Positions 56,248 to 64,000 are shown, counted from the first letter of the stretch. The stretch is 64,000 bases of DNA from an uncultured Christensenella sp. (GCA_910577795.1 CAJTNW010000001.1:29367-93366); one strand, 5' to 3'. Notes: a model not told the origin generated them from the letters alone. A program made the numbers and translations.

Positions 56248-56973
56248 TTATCTGAACCCGCCAGATATCTCAATAACTTGTCCTGTTATAAATTTCGATT
56301 TTTCTGAAGCAAGATACACCACCATATCCGCTACCTCGTCAGTCTTACCTATTCTGCCTAAAGGTGTTTTATCTATCAACTCGTCAATAGTTGTTTGAGA
56401 ATGTACTTTATTCATATCCGTATTTATAACACCACAAGCAATACAATTTACTCTAATATTAGCACTTCCTACCTCTTGAGATAATGCTTTGGTAAGACCA
56501 ATAATCCCTGCTTTAGATGCAGAATAAGCGACTTCCATACTTGCACCATACACACCCCAGACACTAGATATGTTTATTATACTGCCACCTTTATTTAGCA
56601 TATACGGCAAACAATATTTGCAAGTATAAAATACACTATCAAGATTAGTTGACATTACATTTTTCCACTCTTTAACTTGCATATCCATCAAAAGATTATA
56701 ATTTGCAATGCCTGCGTTATTTACTACAATATCTATTTGTCCAAAAACTTTTATAACTTCTTCTATAAAATTTTTAACATTTTCGCTATCTCTAACGTCA
56801 CATTTTATACCAATACAATTCAAACTACTATTACTATTTAAGTTGCTGCATAATTCCATTGCTTGCTCTTCACTTGTGTTATAGCAAAAAGCAACTTTGT
56901 AACCATCTTCAACTAATTTTTCTACAATTTTTCTGCCAATGCCTTTTGCACCACCAGTAACAACAGCAACCAT
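56248..56973 (-). CDS. Short-chain dehydrogenase/reductase, FabG/YmfI-like
   Basis: 241-aa NAD(P)-dependent SDR. Cofactor loop TGGAKGIGR, NNAG at ~86, catalytic Ser in NISSVWG, YSASK and the C-terminal GQVIEISGG. NYNLLMDMQVKEWKNVM and SSVWGVYGASMEVAYSASKAG resemble YmfI, the reductase that finishes EF-P 5-aminopentanolylation, more than FabG, but either is possible. Linkage to rplI favours a translation role by inference. SD AAGGTG precedes the ATG at 56973. Confidence 0.8.
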   Translation of the reverse strand: MVAVVTGGAKGIGRKIVEKLVEDGYKVAFCYNTSEEQAMELCSNLNSNSSLNCIGIKCDVRDSENVKNFIEEVIKVFGQIDIVVNNAGIANYNLLMDMQVKEWKNVMSTNLDSVFYTCKYCLPYMLNKGGSIINISSVWGVYGASMEVAYSASKAGIIGLTKALSQEVGSANIRVNCIACGVINTDMNKVHSQTTIDELIDKTPLGRIGKTDEVADMVVYLASEKSKFITGQVIEISGGFR

Positions 56974-57103
56974 TAACGCACCTTTTTATAGTAATTATTT
57001 TAGATATTATACCATATAAATAATATTTTAGTCAATATCAATTTTTAAAAAACTGACTCTTTTATTTATACTTTTTATTAATTTTTAATGCTTTTTTGAC
57101 AAT

Positions 57104-57131
57104 AAAAAACCCCGCTGTGCGGGGTTTTTGT
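57104..57131 (-). terminator. cvpA terminator
   Basis: AAAAACCCCGC (to 57114) pairs with GCGGGGTTTTT (57119-57129) over a 4-nt loop: GC-rich and T-flanked. Confidence 0.9.
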
Positions 57132-57144
57132 TTTTTTGTATTAC

Positions 57145-57729
57145 TTACTTAACAATTGCATTGAACAACAATGTTACTGGATTATATTGAACTATATATT
57201 TTGTAATAGTGCTTCCGTTAACCATATTTGTAATTTCTGCAATATTTAAAACTTCTGCAATAGGAACAAGAATTGCAAGGATAATACATACCCACAATGC
57301 TCCTTTAATTAAGTTCAACAAACCACCAAATAATCTGTCCAAAGCAGATTTACGATGTGCTCTTCTTGCTCTTTTAATAATAATATTTATGATGCAAGTA
57401 ATTAATTTTACAACAATAAAGATACAAATTGCAGCAATAAATAGTTTTACATAATTCATAATATCAATTGCTAATTGTGCATCAATAAATTTTTGTAATA
57501 GTTCCAAAATAGTTGGTTCTAAACCTGTTTTAGAAACAATTAAATCTCCTAGATACTTACCACCAAAATAAACTAAAAGTATAATAACACCCCAACTGAT
57601 AATAGCAGTTAGAGGTTTTGCAAACCCTTTAAAGAATCCCCACAAGAAGTATAATACAAGAATAGCAGCAATAGCCAAGTCGAAAACTAAATTATTCCAT
57701 GCTATGGCTGTAAATAATGAACTAAACAT
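57145..57729 (-). CDS. CvpA family membrane protein
   Basis: 194 aa with four membrane segments (AIAAILVLYFLWGFFKGF; AIISWGVIILLVYFGG; FIAAICIFIVVKLITCII; GALWVCIILAILVPIAEVL) and the LDRLFGGLLNLIKGALW motif of CvpA proteins. In Bacillota such proteins are common near mutS2 or the origin; the role is unclear. SD AAAGGAG precedes the ATG. Confidence 0.85.
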   Translation of the reverse strand: MFSSLFTAIAWNNLVFDLAIAAILVLYFLWGFFKGFAKPLTAIISWGVIILLVYFGGKYLGDLIVSKTGLEPTILELLQKFIDAQLAIDIMNYVKLFIAAICIFIVVKLITCIINIIIKRARRAHRKSALDRLFGGLLNLIKGALWVCIILAILVPIAEVLNIAEITNMVNGSTITKYIVQYNPVTLLFNAIVK

Positions 57730-57913
57730 AATATCTCCTTTTTTCTTGCTTTAGTGATTTTATTACATTTACTATTCTACACTATTTTTTTTATAAATGC
57801 AATATATTTTATGCTTTTTTATTAAAAAATTTTAATTATAATGAATTTATTCCCAATTTTTAGCAATAATTAACATATAAACATATAATTAATATTGATT
57901 TTCGAGGTGTTTT

Positions 57914-58372
57914 ATGGTAATTTGTTGTATTGGCACACCAAAAGTTATAGGTGATAGTCTTGCTCCTAAAGTAGGAGATGCCCTACTTAAACACAACATA
58001 AATGCTTTTATTTATGGCACTAGTAGTAACCCCATAACTGCTTTAAACTATATGACTTATTATAATCATATTAAAAATTGTCATAAAGACGATTTTGTTA
58101 TTGCTGTTGACTGTGCTTTAGGTAACAAGCCAGAAATTGGCTCAATAAAACTAACTAAGCATGGTATTATGCCTGGCAAAGCAATAGGTAAAGAGTTGCA
58201 AACTATTGGCAATATTGGCATTTTAGGTCAAGTGGGAGATATTAAAAAGCCTCCATTTGAAGAGTTAAAAAACGCAAACGATAATGTAGTAAATTCACTT
58301 GTAGAAAAAATTGTTACAATAATTATTACTTTGCAAGATGCTTTATATTTAAACAAAAAAAGTGCAATTTAA
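57914..58372 (+). CDS. yyaC: YyaC-like protein (DUF1256, spore-protease-related)
   Basis: 152 aa. CCIGTPKVIGDSLAPKVGDAL and VIAVDCALGNKPEIGSIKL and the final third match DUF1256/YyaC, a sporulation protein structurally related to the germination protease. It lies close to the origin, as in B. subtilis. SD GAGGTG, which merges with a TGATTTTCG motif variant (57896-57904), lies just before the ATG. Confidence 0.88.
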   Translation: MVICCIGTPKVIGDSLAPKVGDALLKHNINAFIYGTSSNPITALNYMTYYNHIKNCHKDDFVIAVDCALGNKPEIGSIKLTKHGIMPGKAIGKELQTIGNIGILGQVGDIKKPPFEELKNANDNVVNSLVEKIVTIIITLQDALYLNKKSAI

Positions 58373-58413
58373 TAAAATGTACCGATTTTTGTATGGTTTT
58401 TTGATAAAATTAT

Positions 58414-58447
58414 AAAAATATGCTTTATTAAAAGCATATTTTTTATT
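58414..58447. terminator. Terminator between yyaC and recF
   Basis: AAAAATATGCTTT (58414-58426) pairs with AAAGCATATTTTT (to ~58444), T-rich on both sides; it ends the convergent yyaC and recF. Confidence 0.85.
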
Positions 58448-59522
58448 CTATTTCTCCATTTTTCACTTTTATTATATTATCGTACTTCCAAAAATATTCT
58501 GCACAAGTAAGTAATGTTTGCATACCTTTTATATTCTCTAATAATTTTGTTTGTCTTCTGCTATCAAGTTCACTAAGCACATCATCTAAAATTAAAATTG
58601 GCTTTTCACCTGTTTCCAATTCAAACAATTTTACCTCTGCTAGTTTAAGAGATAGTGCGGTTGTTCTTTTTTGACCTTGAGAGCCATACTTTCTTACTTC
58701 TACTCCATTTATTGTTATGCTTATATCATCTCTGTGACAACCGACTGTTGTATATTTTAAATTAATATCTTTTTCTATAGAAGAATTTAATAGTTTTAAA
58801 AACTCCTCTTTCATACTTTCTTTATAACTCAAATCTATTTTACTTTCATAACTGATATTTAAAAATTCCTCACCACATGTTAAATCTTTATGAATACCCT
58901 CTATTATGCTTTGCATTTTCTCACAAAAATTATATCTTTCAATAATAATTTCAGTTCCTATTTCTGCAAGTTGCATATTCCATATAGGTAATGTTTCTTT
59001 TAAAATATTGTAATTACTTTCTGTTTTTAATAATTTATTTCGTTGTGCTAAAACTTTGTTATATCTAACAAGAGATGAATAGTAACTCTTTTTTTGTTGA
59101 GACAAACTTATGTTTAAAAAATTTCGTCTAAGCACTGGGGATTCTTTTATGATATCAAGTTCATCTGGACTAAAATAAACAACATTTAATAAACCTATTA
59201 ATTCATTAATTTTTCTTACTGGAATTTTGTCTATTGCTATCCTTTTTTTTCCTAATTTATCAATATGAATTTCTATAATATGAGTTCTGTATTTTTTGGA
59301 TATTTTAAGTTTTATATACGAAAAATCCTCTCCCCATTTAATGAGTTCCTTATCCTGAAAAGTACGTGGAGATTTGCCAAGTCCGCTATAATAAATACTT
59401 TCCACCATATTAGTTTTACCACTGGCATTATTGCCTATAATAACATTCAAGCCATCACTAAAAGCAATGTCTTGTTTATTATAATTTCTAAAATTTACCA
59501 ATTGCAATTTTTCTATTTTCAT
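58443..59522 (-). CDS. recF: DNA replication and repair protein RecF
   Basis: 359-aa SMC-like ATPase that loads RecA at gaps. Walker A IIGNNASGKTNMVE (~31-44), the signature region YGSQGQKRTTALSLKLAE, and Walker B PILILDDVLSELD. Full length. In most Bacillota recF follows dnaN on the same strand; here it lies upstream of dnaA and is divergent. The ATG at 59522 has no SD, and TAAAAT ends exactly 6 nt upstream, suggesting a leaderless mRNA. Confidence 0.95.
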   Translation of the reverse strand: MKIEKLQLVNFRNYNKQDIAFSDGLNVIIGNNASGKTNMVESIYYSGLGKSPRTFQDKELIKWGEDFSYIKLKISKKYRTHIIEIHIDKLGKKRIAIDKIPVRKINELIGLLNVVYFSPDELDIIKESPVLRRNFLNISLSQQKKSYYSSLVRYNKVLAQRNKLLKTESNYNILKETLPIWNMQLAEIGTEIIIERYNFCEKMQSIIEGIHKDLTCGEEFLNISYESKIDLSYKESMKEEFLKLLNSSIEKDINLKYTTVGCHRDDISITINGVEVRKYGSQGQKRTTALSLKLAEVKLFELETGEKPILILDDVLSELDSRRQTKLLENIKGMQTLLTCAEYFWKYDNIIKVKNGEIE

Positions 59523-59528
59523 AATTTT

Positions 59529-59557
59529 ATTTTAGCATATTTTTTTTTATTAATCAA
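59529..59557 (-). promoter_or_regulatory. recF promoter, predicted leaderless start
   Basis: On the minus strand, TTGATT (59557-59552), 17 nt, TAAAAT (59534-59529), AAAATT, ATG. Confidence 0.65.
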
Positions 59558-59612
59558 CTTTAATACATATTAATCTTTTTTATATTATTTTTTATTTATT
59601 ATATAAAAAGCC

Positions 59613-59641
59613 TTGAAAATATTAAAAAAAAATAGTATAAT
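59613..59641 (+). promoter_or_regulatory. dnaA promoter, predicted leaderless start
   Basis: TTGAAA (59613-59618), 17 nt, TATAAT (59636-59641), ATTTGT, ATG at 59648. An in-frame TAG at 59633-59635 excludes an earlier start. No DnaA box is seen in this intergenic region. Confidence 0.75.
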
Positions 59642-59647
59642 ATTTGT

Positions 59648-61033
59648 ATGAATACTAATATTACTGAAATACAGGAAGTTTGGAAAAAAGCACTTCCAAT
59701 AATATCAAAATCTGTCTCTCAAATTTTTTATGATGTTTTTATTGCAAGTTTAGAGCCTATCTCTATAAGTGATAATAAATTAGTTCTTATCGCTCCTTAT
59801 GAGTCTTGCAAAAAGTCTATTAATAAATCTTATAAACCTATTATTGAAAAGGCTGTGATGCAATTTAATCCTTATATTGAAGGTATCCAAATTATTACAA
59901 CTTCTGATGTGGATAGTTTTGTTGATGCTCCAAAATCAATAATAGCAGAAGAAAGCCCAGTTGTAGAGGAAGAAAAAAAGCCATCTTCAAAAGACTATTA
60001 TACCTCTTTTGAAGAAAGTTATTCTTTTGATAATTTTGTTATTGGTGGAAGTAATAAAGCAGCATTTGTTGCAGCAAAAACTGTTGCTGAAAATCCCGGA
60101 ATACAACACAACCCTTTATTTATTTATGGTGGTGTTGGTCTAGGCAAAACTCATATTATGCATGCTATTGGTAATTATATTAAGTCACACTCACCTAAAA
60201 AGAAAATTATTTATATGACTTCCGAAAATTTTACTAATGATTATATTGATAGTATAAAAAATAATAATTCTAATGACATGAACAGGCAGTTTCGAAACAA
60301 ATATCGTAACCTTGATGTTTTGATGATAGACGATATTCAATTTATTTCAGGAAAACCTAGTACTCAAGAAGCACTTTTCCATTTATTTAATGAATTGTAT
60401 CAAGCAAAAAAACAAATTGTTTTTACTTCTGACTGTCACCCTAAAAAAATAGATAATATTGATGAAAGACTAACATCTAGGTTCCAAAGCGGACTTACTG
60501 TTGATATAAGCAGTCCTGATTTAGAAACAAGAATTGCTATTTTAAGAAAAAAAGCATACAATAAAAAATTTGAAGTTTCTAGCGAAGTTTTAAATTATAT
60601 TGCAGAATGTATAAATACTAATATTAGAGAATTAGAAGGTGCTTTGTCTAAAGTTATTTATTATTGTACTTTAAACAATGTAAAAGCCAATAATTTAGAT
60701 ATAGTAAATAATGCTTTAAAAGACGATATTGATATTAGTGGTCCTATAACAATGAGTTCTATATTAAAATGCGTATCTGACTATTTTAATGTTGAACAAA
60801 AAGATATTATAGGTAAAAAGAAAACTAAAAACATTGCTGAAGCAAGACAAATTGCAATTTACTTAATATCTGACTTAATATCTGTCCCTTTAGTTTCTAT
60901 TGGTGATTTTATGGGAGGCAGAGACCACTCTACTATCATTCATGCAAGAGATAAAATATCTGATTTAATTACTACTGATTACAAGTTTGCTAATTATATT
61001 AAAGATTTAACAGAATTAATAAAGAAAAAATAA
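59648..61033 (+). CDS. dnaA: Chromosomal replication initiator DnaA
   Basis: 461-aa AAA+ initiator. Domain I (ITEIQEVWKKALPIISKSVS), a short acidic linker (~95-120), domain III with Walker A FIYGGVGLGKTHIMHAIGN and Walker B LMIDDIQFI, and domain IV with the DnaA-box HTH signature FMGGRDHSTIIHARDKI. Full length. No SD; the ATG is where transcription is expected to start. dnaN follows after 320 nt that hold the likely origin. Confidence 0.97.
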   Translation: MNTNITEIQEVWKKALPIISKSVSQIFYDVFIASLEPISISDNKLVLIAPYESCKKSINKSYKPIIEKAVMQFNPYIEGIQIITTSDVDSFVDAPKSIIAEESPVVEEEKKPSSKDYYTSFEESYSFDNFVIGGSNKAAFVAAKTVAENPGIQHNPLFIYGGVGLGKTHIMHAIGNYIKSHSPKKKIIYMTSENFTNDYIDSIKNNNSNDMNRQFRNKYRNLDVLMIDDIQFISGKPSTQEALFHLFNELYQAKKQIVFTSDCHPKKIDNIDERLTSRFQSGLTVDISSPDLETRIAILRKKAYNKKFEVSSEVLNYIAECINTNIRELEGALSKVIYYCTLNNVKANNLDIVNNALKDDIDISGPITMSSILKCVSDYFNVEQKDIIGKKKTKNIAEARQIAIYLISDLISVPLVSIGDFMGGRDHSTIIHARDKISDLITTDYKFANYIKDLTELIKKK

Positions 61034-61067
61034 AAAATTAATTATTTTAATACTAAATTTTTACTTT

Positions 61068-61230
61068 TGTGGAAAACTTTAATATATTGTGGACTAATGT
61101 TTATAAATAACACATAATTATCCACAATTTATCCATACTAAAATTTACTAAATTTTACTAAATTTTACTAATTTTAACTAAAAATCATAGTTATTTTTGT
61201 TTAATTTTAGTTTATCCACAAATCCACAGT
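61068..61230. other. Probable replication origin (oriC)
   Basis: The gap has exact DnaA boxes TTATCCACA (61118-61126 and 61212-61220), near-boxes TTATCCATA (61129-61137), AATCCACAG (61221-61229), TGTGGAAAA (61068-61076) and TGTGGACT (61088-61095). Five ACTA tetramers start at 61137, 61147, 61157, 61167 and 61177, exactly 10 bp apart, in an AT-only stretch fit for unwinding. The position between dnaA and dnaN is usual for Bacillota. Confidence 0.85.
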
Positions 61231-61353
61231 TATTATTAGTGTTATTATTATCAATATATACTATTAAATAATTAATTTAAAAATTTTTTTTCTACATTTT
61301 TTATAAAAATAAAACTTAAAAAACTATAAAACAATATGTTATAAGGAGTTACT

Positions 61354-62457
61354 ATGAAATTATATTGTAATGGATTAGATTTAGCCGATTCTTTTGCAAA
61401 AGTAACAAAGGCTATATCTGGAAAATCAAATATTCCTATTCTTGAAGGTGTAAAAATAACTGCCTTAGGTAATAACCTTACTCTAATGGCTTCTGATACA
61501 GAAATTACTATTGAAAATACTATTAATGCTAAAATTTTACTTGAGGGTGAAATTGTTGTTCCCGGTAAACTTATGTCTGAACTTGTAAGAAAAATGGGCA
61601 GCCAACAAGTGGAATTAGAATGTCTTGATGAAAAGTATTTAAACATTAAATATATGGATAGTGTTACTCAAATTATGGTTTTTAAAACTGACGAATATCC
61701 TAAATTTATTGATAGTAATTATGATAATGTATTTAGTATGATGCAAAATCAATTAAAAGATATGGTTAACAAAACTGCTTTTTGTGCTGCAGTAGACGAT
61801 ACAAGACCTATACTAAGAGGTTGCTTGATGAAAGTAAAAAGCAAGGAAATATCTTTAATTGCAATTGATGGATTAAGACTTGCAATTACTAAACAACCTT
61901 TATCTTTACCAAGTGGTGATTTTAATGCAGTAGTTCCTGCACGTGCTTTAAATGAAATATCAAAATTAGCATCTGATAATGACGAAATTGTTACTATATC
62001 TTTAAATAACAAAAAAATTATGGCAGACATGGGACATACAAAGATAATTGCTCAATTACTTGAAGGTGAATTTGTAAATTATGAAAGAATTATACCAAAA
62101 GATAGTATTACAGAAGTAAAAGTTAATTGTGCTCAACTTGAAGAGGCTTTAGACAGAGTTTCTATAATATCAAGAAATGTACAAGCAAATCTTATAAAAA
62201 TAGATATAAATGATGGAATTATGAGTATTGATGCAAATGCAGAAATAGGTAATATAAATGAAAAAGTACCTGTAAATATGCAAGGTAAGGATATGAAACT
62301 TGCTTTAAACTCTAAATTTTTATCAGACTGCTTGAAGTCTATTGATTCTGAATATATAAAATTCAATTTTTCATCAAGTATTCAACCATGCTTAATAACT
62401 CCTTTATCTGGTGATGAATTTTTGTATTTGATTTTACCTGTAAGGTTGATGGGTTAA
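61354..62457 (+). CDS. dnaN: DNA polymerase III sliding clamp (beta subunit)
   Basis: 367-aa clamp of three repeated domains. The N-terminal MKLYCNGLDLADSFAKVTKAISGKSNIPILEGVKI, central FCAAVDDTRPILRGCLM and C-terminal YLILPVRLMG (the hydrophobic pocket end) are typical. SD AAGGAG precedes the ATG. A methyltransferase gene starts 3 nt after the stop, in the place usually held by an S4 protein or recF. Confidence 0.97.
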   Translation: MKLYCNGLDLADSFAKVTKAISGKSNIPILEGVKITALGNNLTLMASDTEITIENTINAKILLEGEIVVPGKLMSELVRKMGSQQVELECLDEKYLNIKYMDSVTQIMVFKTDEYPKFIDSNYDNVFSMMQNQLKDMVNKTAFCAAVDDTRPILRGCLMKVKSKEISLIAIDGLRLAITKQPLSLPSGDFNAVVPARALNEISKLASDNDEIVTISLNNKKIMADMGHTKIIAQLLEGEFVNYERIIPKDSITEVKVNCAQLEEALDRVSIISRNVQANLIKIDINDGIMSIDANAEIGNINEKVPVNMQGKDMKLALNSKFLSDCLKSIDSEYIKFNFSSSIQPCLITPLSGDEFLYLILPVRLMG

Positions 62458-62460
62458 TTT

Positions 62461-63465
62461 ATGAATTATGCTATATTAATTAATCCAAAACATTATTTAA
62501 CATACAATAAAAATACTGAAATAATAATAAATTCAGAATTTAATGTACTAAATAAAAAATATAATATTAAAAATGATTTTAATATCAAAAATATTTGCGG
62601 ATTAAATTATTTAATTTTTGGTACTGAAGAAATAGAAAAATATAATAAAAATATAAGTAATTTATCTTTTGCTTTGGGTTTATTTGAATATAATAATGAA
62701 ATGTTAAAGCCTATAGATAAAAATAATATTGATTTTGTAAATAATAATATAAGCAGTATTTTAAAATATTCAGGCAAAACAAATGAATATTTTACAAAAT
62801 TAATGTTAAATATAGGAAGCAATTTGTTAAAAAAGGAAGATAATATAAATTTATTAGACCCTATTTGTGGCAAAGGAACTACCCTATACGAAGGTTTAAT
62901 ACAAGGTTACAATTGTTATGGTATTGAAATTGCTAGTAAAGTAGTTGAAGAAATTGCTGTATTTTTAAGAAAGTTTTTGGAAACAGAAAGATATAAATTT
63001 AATTTAAAAAAAGAAAAATTTAGTGGACCAAACAAAAGTTTTAAAGCAGAAAAATTTATATTTGATATTAATAAAAATAAAGAAAGTAAAGATAATAAAC
63101 ATTTTGAAGTTATATCAGCAAACACAATTTATGCAGATAAAATTTATAAAAAAGATTTTTTTGATTTAATAATTGGTGACTTACCTTACGGTGTAAAACA
63201 TAGTAATATTACTAATGAAAAACAAAATTCATTTACAAGAAGTCCTAAAGAATTATTATATAGTAGCCTTGATGGTTGGAAAAATGTTTTAAATAAAGAT
63301 GGTTTATTGATTTTATCATGGAATACTTTTTTATTAAAAAGACAAGAATTTGAAAATATTCTTAAAGAAAAAGGTTTTAATGTTTTAAATGACGAAAGTT
63401 TAATAAATTTTGAGCATAGAGTTGACCAAGCAATAAACAGAGATTTTATAATAGCAAAAAAATAA
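62461..63465 (+). CDS. SAM-dependent RNA methyltransferase-like protein (TRM11/TrmG10-like)
   Basis: 334 aa. The SAM motif I is LLDPICGKGTTLYEGLIQGY (~138-157); the catalytic motif IV is DLIIGDLPYGVKH (~238-250), an N-(D)-PPY-like form with Leu for the first Pro. An N-terminal ~120-residue part could bind RNA. The TRM11 group methylates guanine N2 in tRNA, which makes tRNA the likely target. It is unusually rich in Asn/Lys/Ile and AT compared with neighbours. It is close enough to dnaN for co-transcription. Confidence 0.75.
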   Translation: MNYAILINPKHYLTYNKNTEIIINSEFNVLNKKYNIKNDFNIKNICGLNYLIFGTEEIEKYNKNISNLSFALGLFEYNNEMLKPIDKNNIDFVNNNISSILKYSGKTNEYFTKLMLNIGSNLLKKEDNINLLDPICGKGTTLYEGLIQGYNCYGIEIASKVVEEIAVFLRKFLETERYKFNLKKEKFSGPNKSFKAEKFIFDINKNKESKDNKHFEVISANTIYADKIYKKDFFDLIIGDLPYGVKHSNITNEKQNSFTRSPKELLYSSLDGWKNVLNKDGLLILSWNTFLLKRQEFENILKEKGFNVLNDESLINFEHRVDQAINRDFIIAKK

Positions 63466-63492
63466 AAGTTATTCTTAAGAATAACTTTTTTT
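63464..63492 (+). terminator. Terminator of the dnaN-methyltransferase unit
   Basis: AAAAGTTATTCTT (63464-63476) is followed directly by its complement (63477-63489) and a T-run. Confidence 0.8.
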
Positions 63493-63516
63493 AATAAATA
63501 AAGTATATAAATGATA

Positions 63517-63547
63517 AAAAGTCCAGTTTTATATCTGGACTTTTAAC
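63517..63547. terminator. Terminator of the 76-aa membrane protein gene
   Basis: AAAAGTCCAG (63517-63526) pairs with CTGGACTTTT (63535-63544), just past the minus-strand stop. Confidence 0.75.
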
Positions 63548-63552
63548 TTTTA

Positions 63553-63783
63553 TCAGGTCAAGATTAGTTTCTTGAACAAAATTACCCAAATCAAGTCTAC
63601 CCAACTGAATACAGGGATAAAAATAGCAAGTATAAGTGCTATAATTTGATTTGTTGCTTTACCATTAAGGAATGCAGAAAGACGAACAACGATTTCTGTA
63701 ATCCAGCCTAAACCTGGAATTAAAAGCAAAAGAATTTGAACAATTCTAGGTAATTTTTTGAATTCACTATTCAAATTAGCCAT
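63553..63783 (-). CDS. Small two-TM membrane protein, 76 aa
   Basis: Two hydrophobic segments (IVQILLLLIPGLGWITEIVVRL and IIALILAIFIPVFSWVDLIWVILF) separated by a short polar turn (NGKATNQ). SD GGAGGTG precedes the ATG and a good promoter lies upstream, so it is clearly expressed. Some resemblance to small YqaE-like or stress membrane peptides, but no family is assigned. Confidence 0.8.
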   Translation of the reverse strand: MANLNSEFKKLPRIVQILLLLIPGLGWITEIVVRLSAFLNGKATNQIIALILAIFIPVFSWVDLIWVILFKKLILT

Positions 63784-63815
63784 AATTTTGCACCTCCATT
63801 AATAATTATATTAAT

Positions 63816-63844
63816 ATTATATCATTATGATATTAATTTGTAAA
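63816..63844 (-). promoter_or_regulatory. Promoter of the 76-aa protein gene
   Basis: On the minus strand, TTTACA (63844-63839), 17 nt, TATAAT (63821-63816). Confidence 0.7.
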
Positions 63845-63902
63845 TAAATATATATAAATTTTATAAATAATTTATAGAATATTTACAAATAAGTAAATTG
63901 GG

Positions 63903-64000
63903 TTATTTTTTCAAAGAATCCATAAGTTCATATATTCTTTGTAAATCGTCTTTTGTGTAGTAATCCATATAAATTCTACCTTTTTCTTCATTACCTATAA
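63903..64000 (-). CDS. parB: ParB/Spo0J chromosome-partition protein, C-terminus (partial)
   Basis: The last 31 residues read IGNEEKGRIYMDYYTKDDLQ then RIYELMDSLKK. The pattern kG.I.i.YyskddL.RI.elL is the ParB/Spo0J/Noc dimerisation tail. The stop is at 63903-63905. The rest lies beyond the window. Its place near dnaA fits the origin region; it is transcribed toward the origin, unlike most neighbours. Confidence 0.8.
   Translation of the reverse strand, partial: IGNEEKGRIYMDYYTKDDLQRIYELMDSLKK

Noticed and set aside
61137..61180. Short regular repeat considered as a CRISPR array
   Set aside because: The unit is 10 bp without spacers and lies among DnaA boxes, so it is an origin element. 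No CRISPR array or cas gene was found.

Overview
The window is a low-GC (about one third G+C) chromosome segment around a replication origin. It probably comes from an uncultured, spore-forming, anaerobic Clostridia-type member of the Bacillota. The evidence is sporulation genes (spoIIE, spoVT, spoVB-like, the yyaC family), Bacillota-type synteny (spoIIE-tilS-hpt; spoVT-spoVB/yabM-mazG/yabN), BspA-type leucine-rich-repeat surface proteins, a PflX-type radical SAM protein and GPH sugar transporters. No rRNA, tRNA, CRISPR, phage or insertion sequence was recognised. I do not assign a genus.

Layout. 1-2.1 kb: tail of an unknown gene, then an LRR lipoprotein. 2.4-10.8 kb (minus strand): spoIIE, tilS, hpt, tRNA nucleotidyltransferase, a PHP phosphoesterase and an archaeal-type prolyl-tRNA synthetase. 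11-17.7 kb is the most accessory-looking part: a GPH transporter with an acidic tail, an orphan, a coupled PP2C phosphatase plus membrane Nudix-like pair, a frameshifted HTH gene, a possible SLOG/DUF1273-like protein and an XRE-cupin regulator. 17.8-21.6 kb: pgk-tpiA-gpmI. 21.7-26.7 kb: spoVT, a flippase, mazG, dus and trmL as one operon. 26.9-36.7 kb: orphan, YugP protease, DUF975-LRR fusion, purC, double-HTH regulator, ftsH, an otherwise missed 55-aa DUF3006-like gene under a double operator, a PflX-like protein and a YcxB-like protein. 36.9-44.5 kb (plus strand): hydrolase-DUF951-lepB, then plsY with a 1304-aa anchored protein of unknown function. 44.6-50.1 kb: pheA, gyrA, gyrB. 50.6-55.0 kb: an alpha-galactosidase and a transporter with a coiled-coil tail. 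55.1-58.4 kb: upp, rplI, SDR, cvpA, yyaC. 58.4-64 kb: the origin module recF <- | -> dnaA - oriC - dnaN - methyltransferase, then a small membrane protein and the end of parB.

Most housekeeping genes left of dnaA lie on the minus strand, which fits leftward replication from an origin in the dnaA-dnaN gap. That gap holds DnaA boxes and five ACTA elements exactly 10 bp apart.

The most notable signals are regulatory. dnaA, recF, tilS and a YcxB-like gene each have a -10 box exactly 6 nt before an ATG and no Shine-Dalgarno sequence, which suggests leaderless mRNAs. A 25-nt alternating pyrimidine-purine GC-rich tract begins at the predicted gyrBA start site. Twin long palindromes and a tandem operator cover two other promoters. 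A short motif, TA(G/C)CGATTTT(T/C)G, recurs 17 times, mostly between genes. The PP2C / Nudix-like / HTH / SLOG-like neighbourhood is the best candidate for an undescribed protein system, but this is inference.
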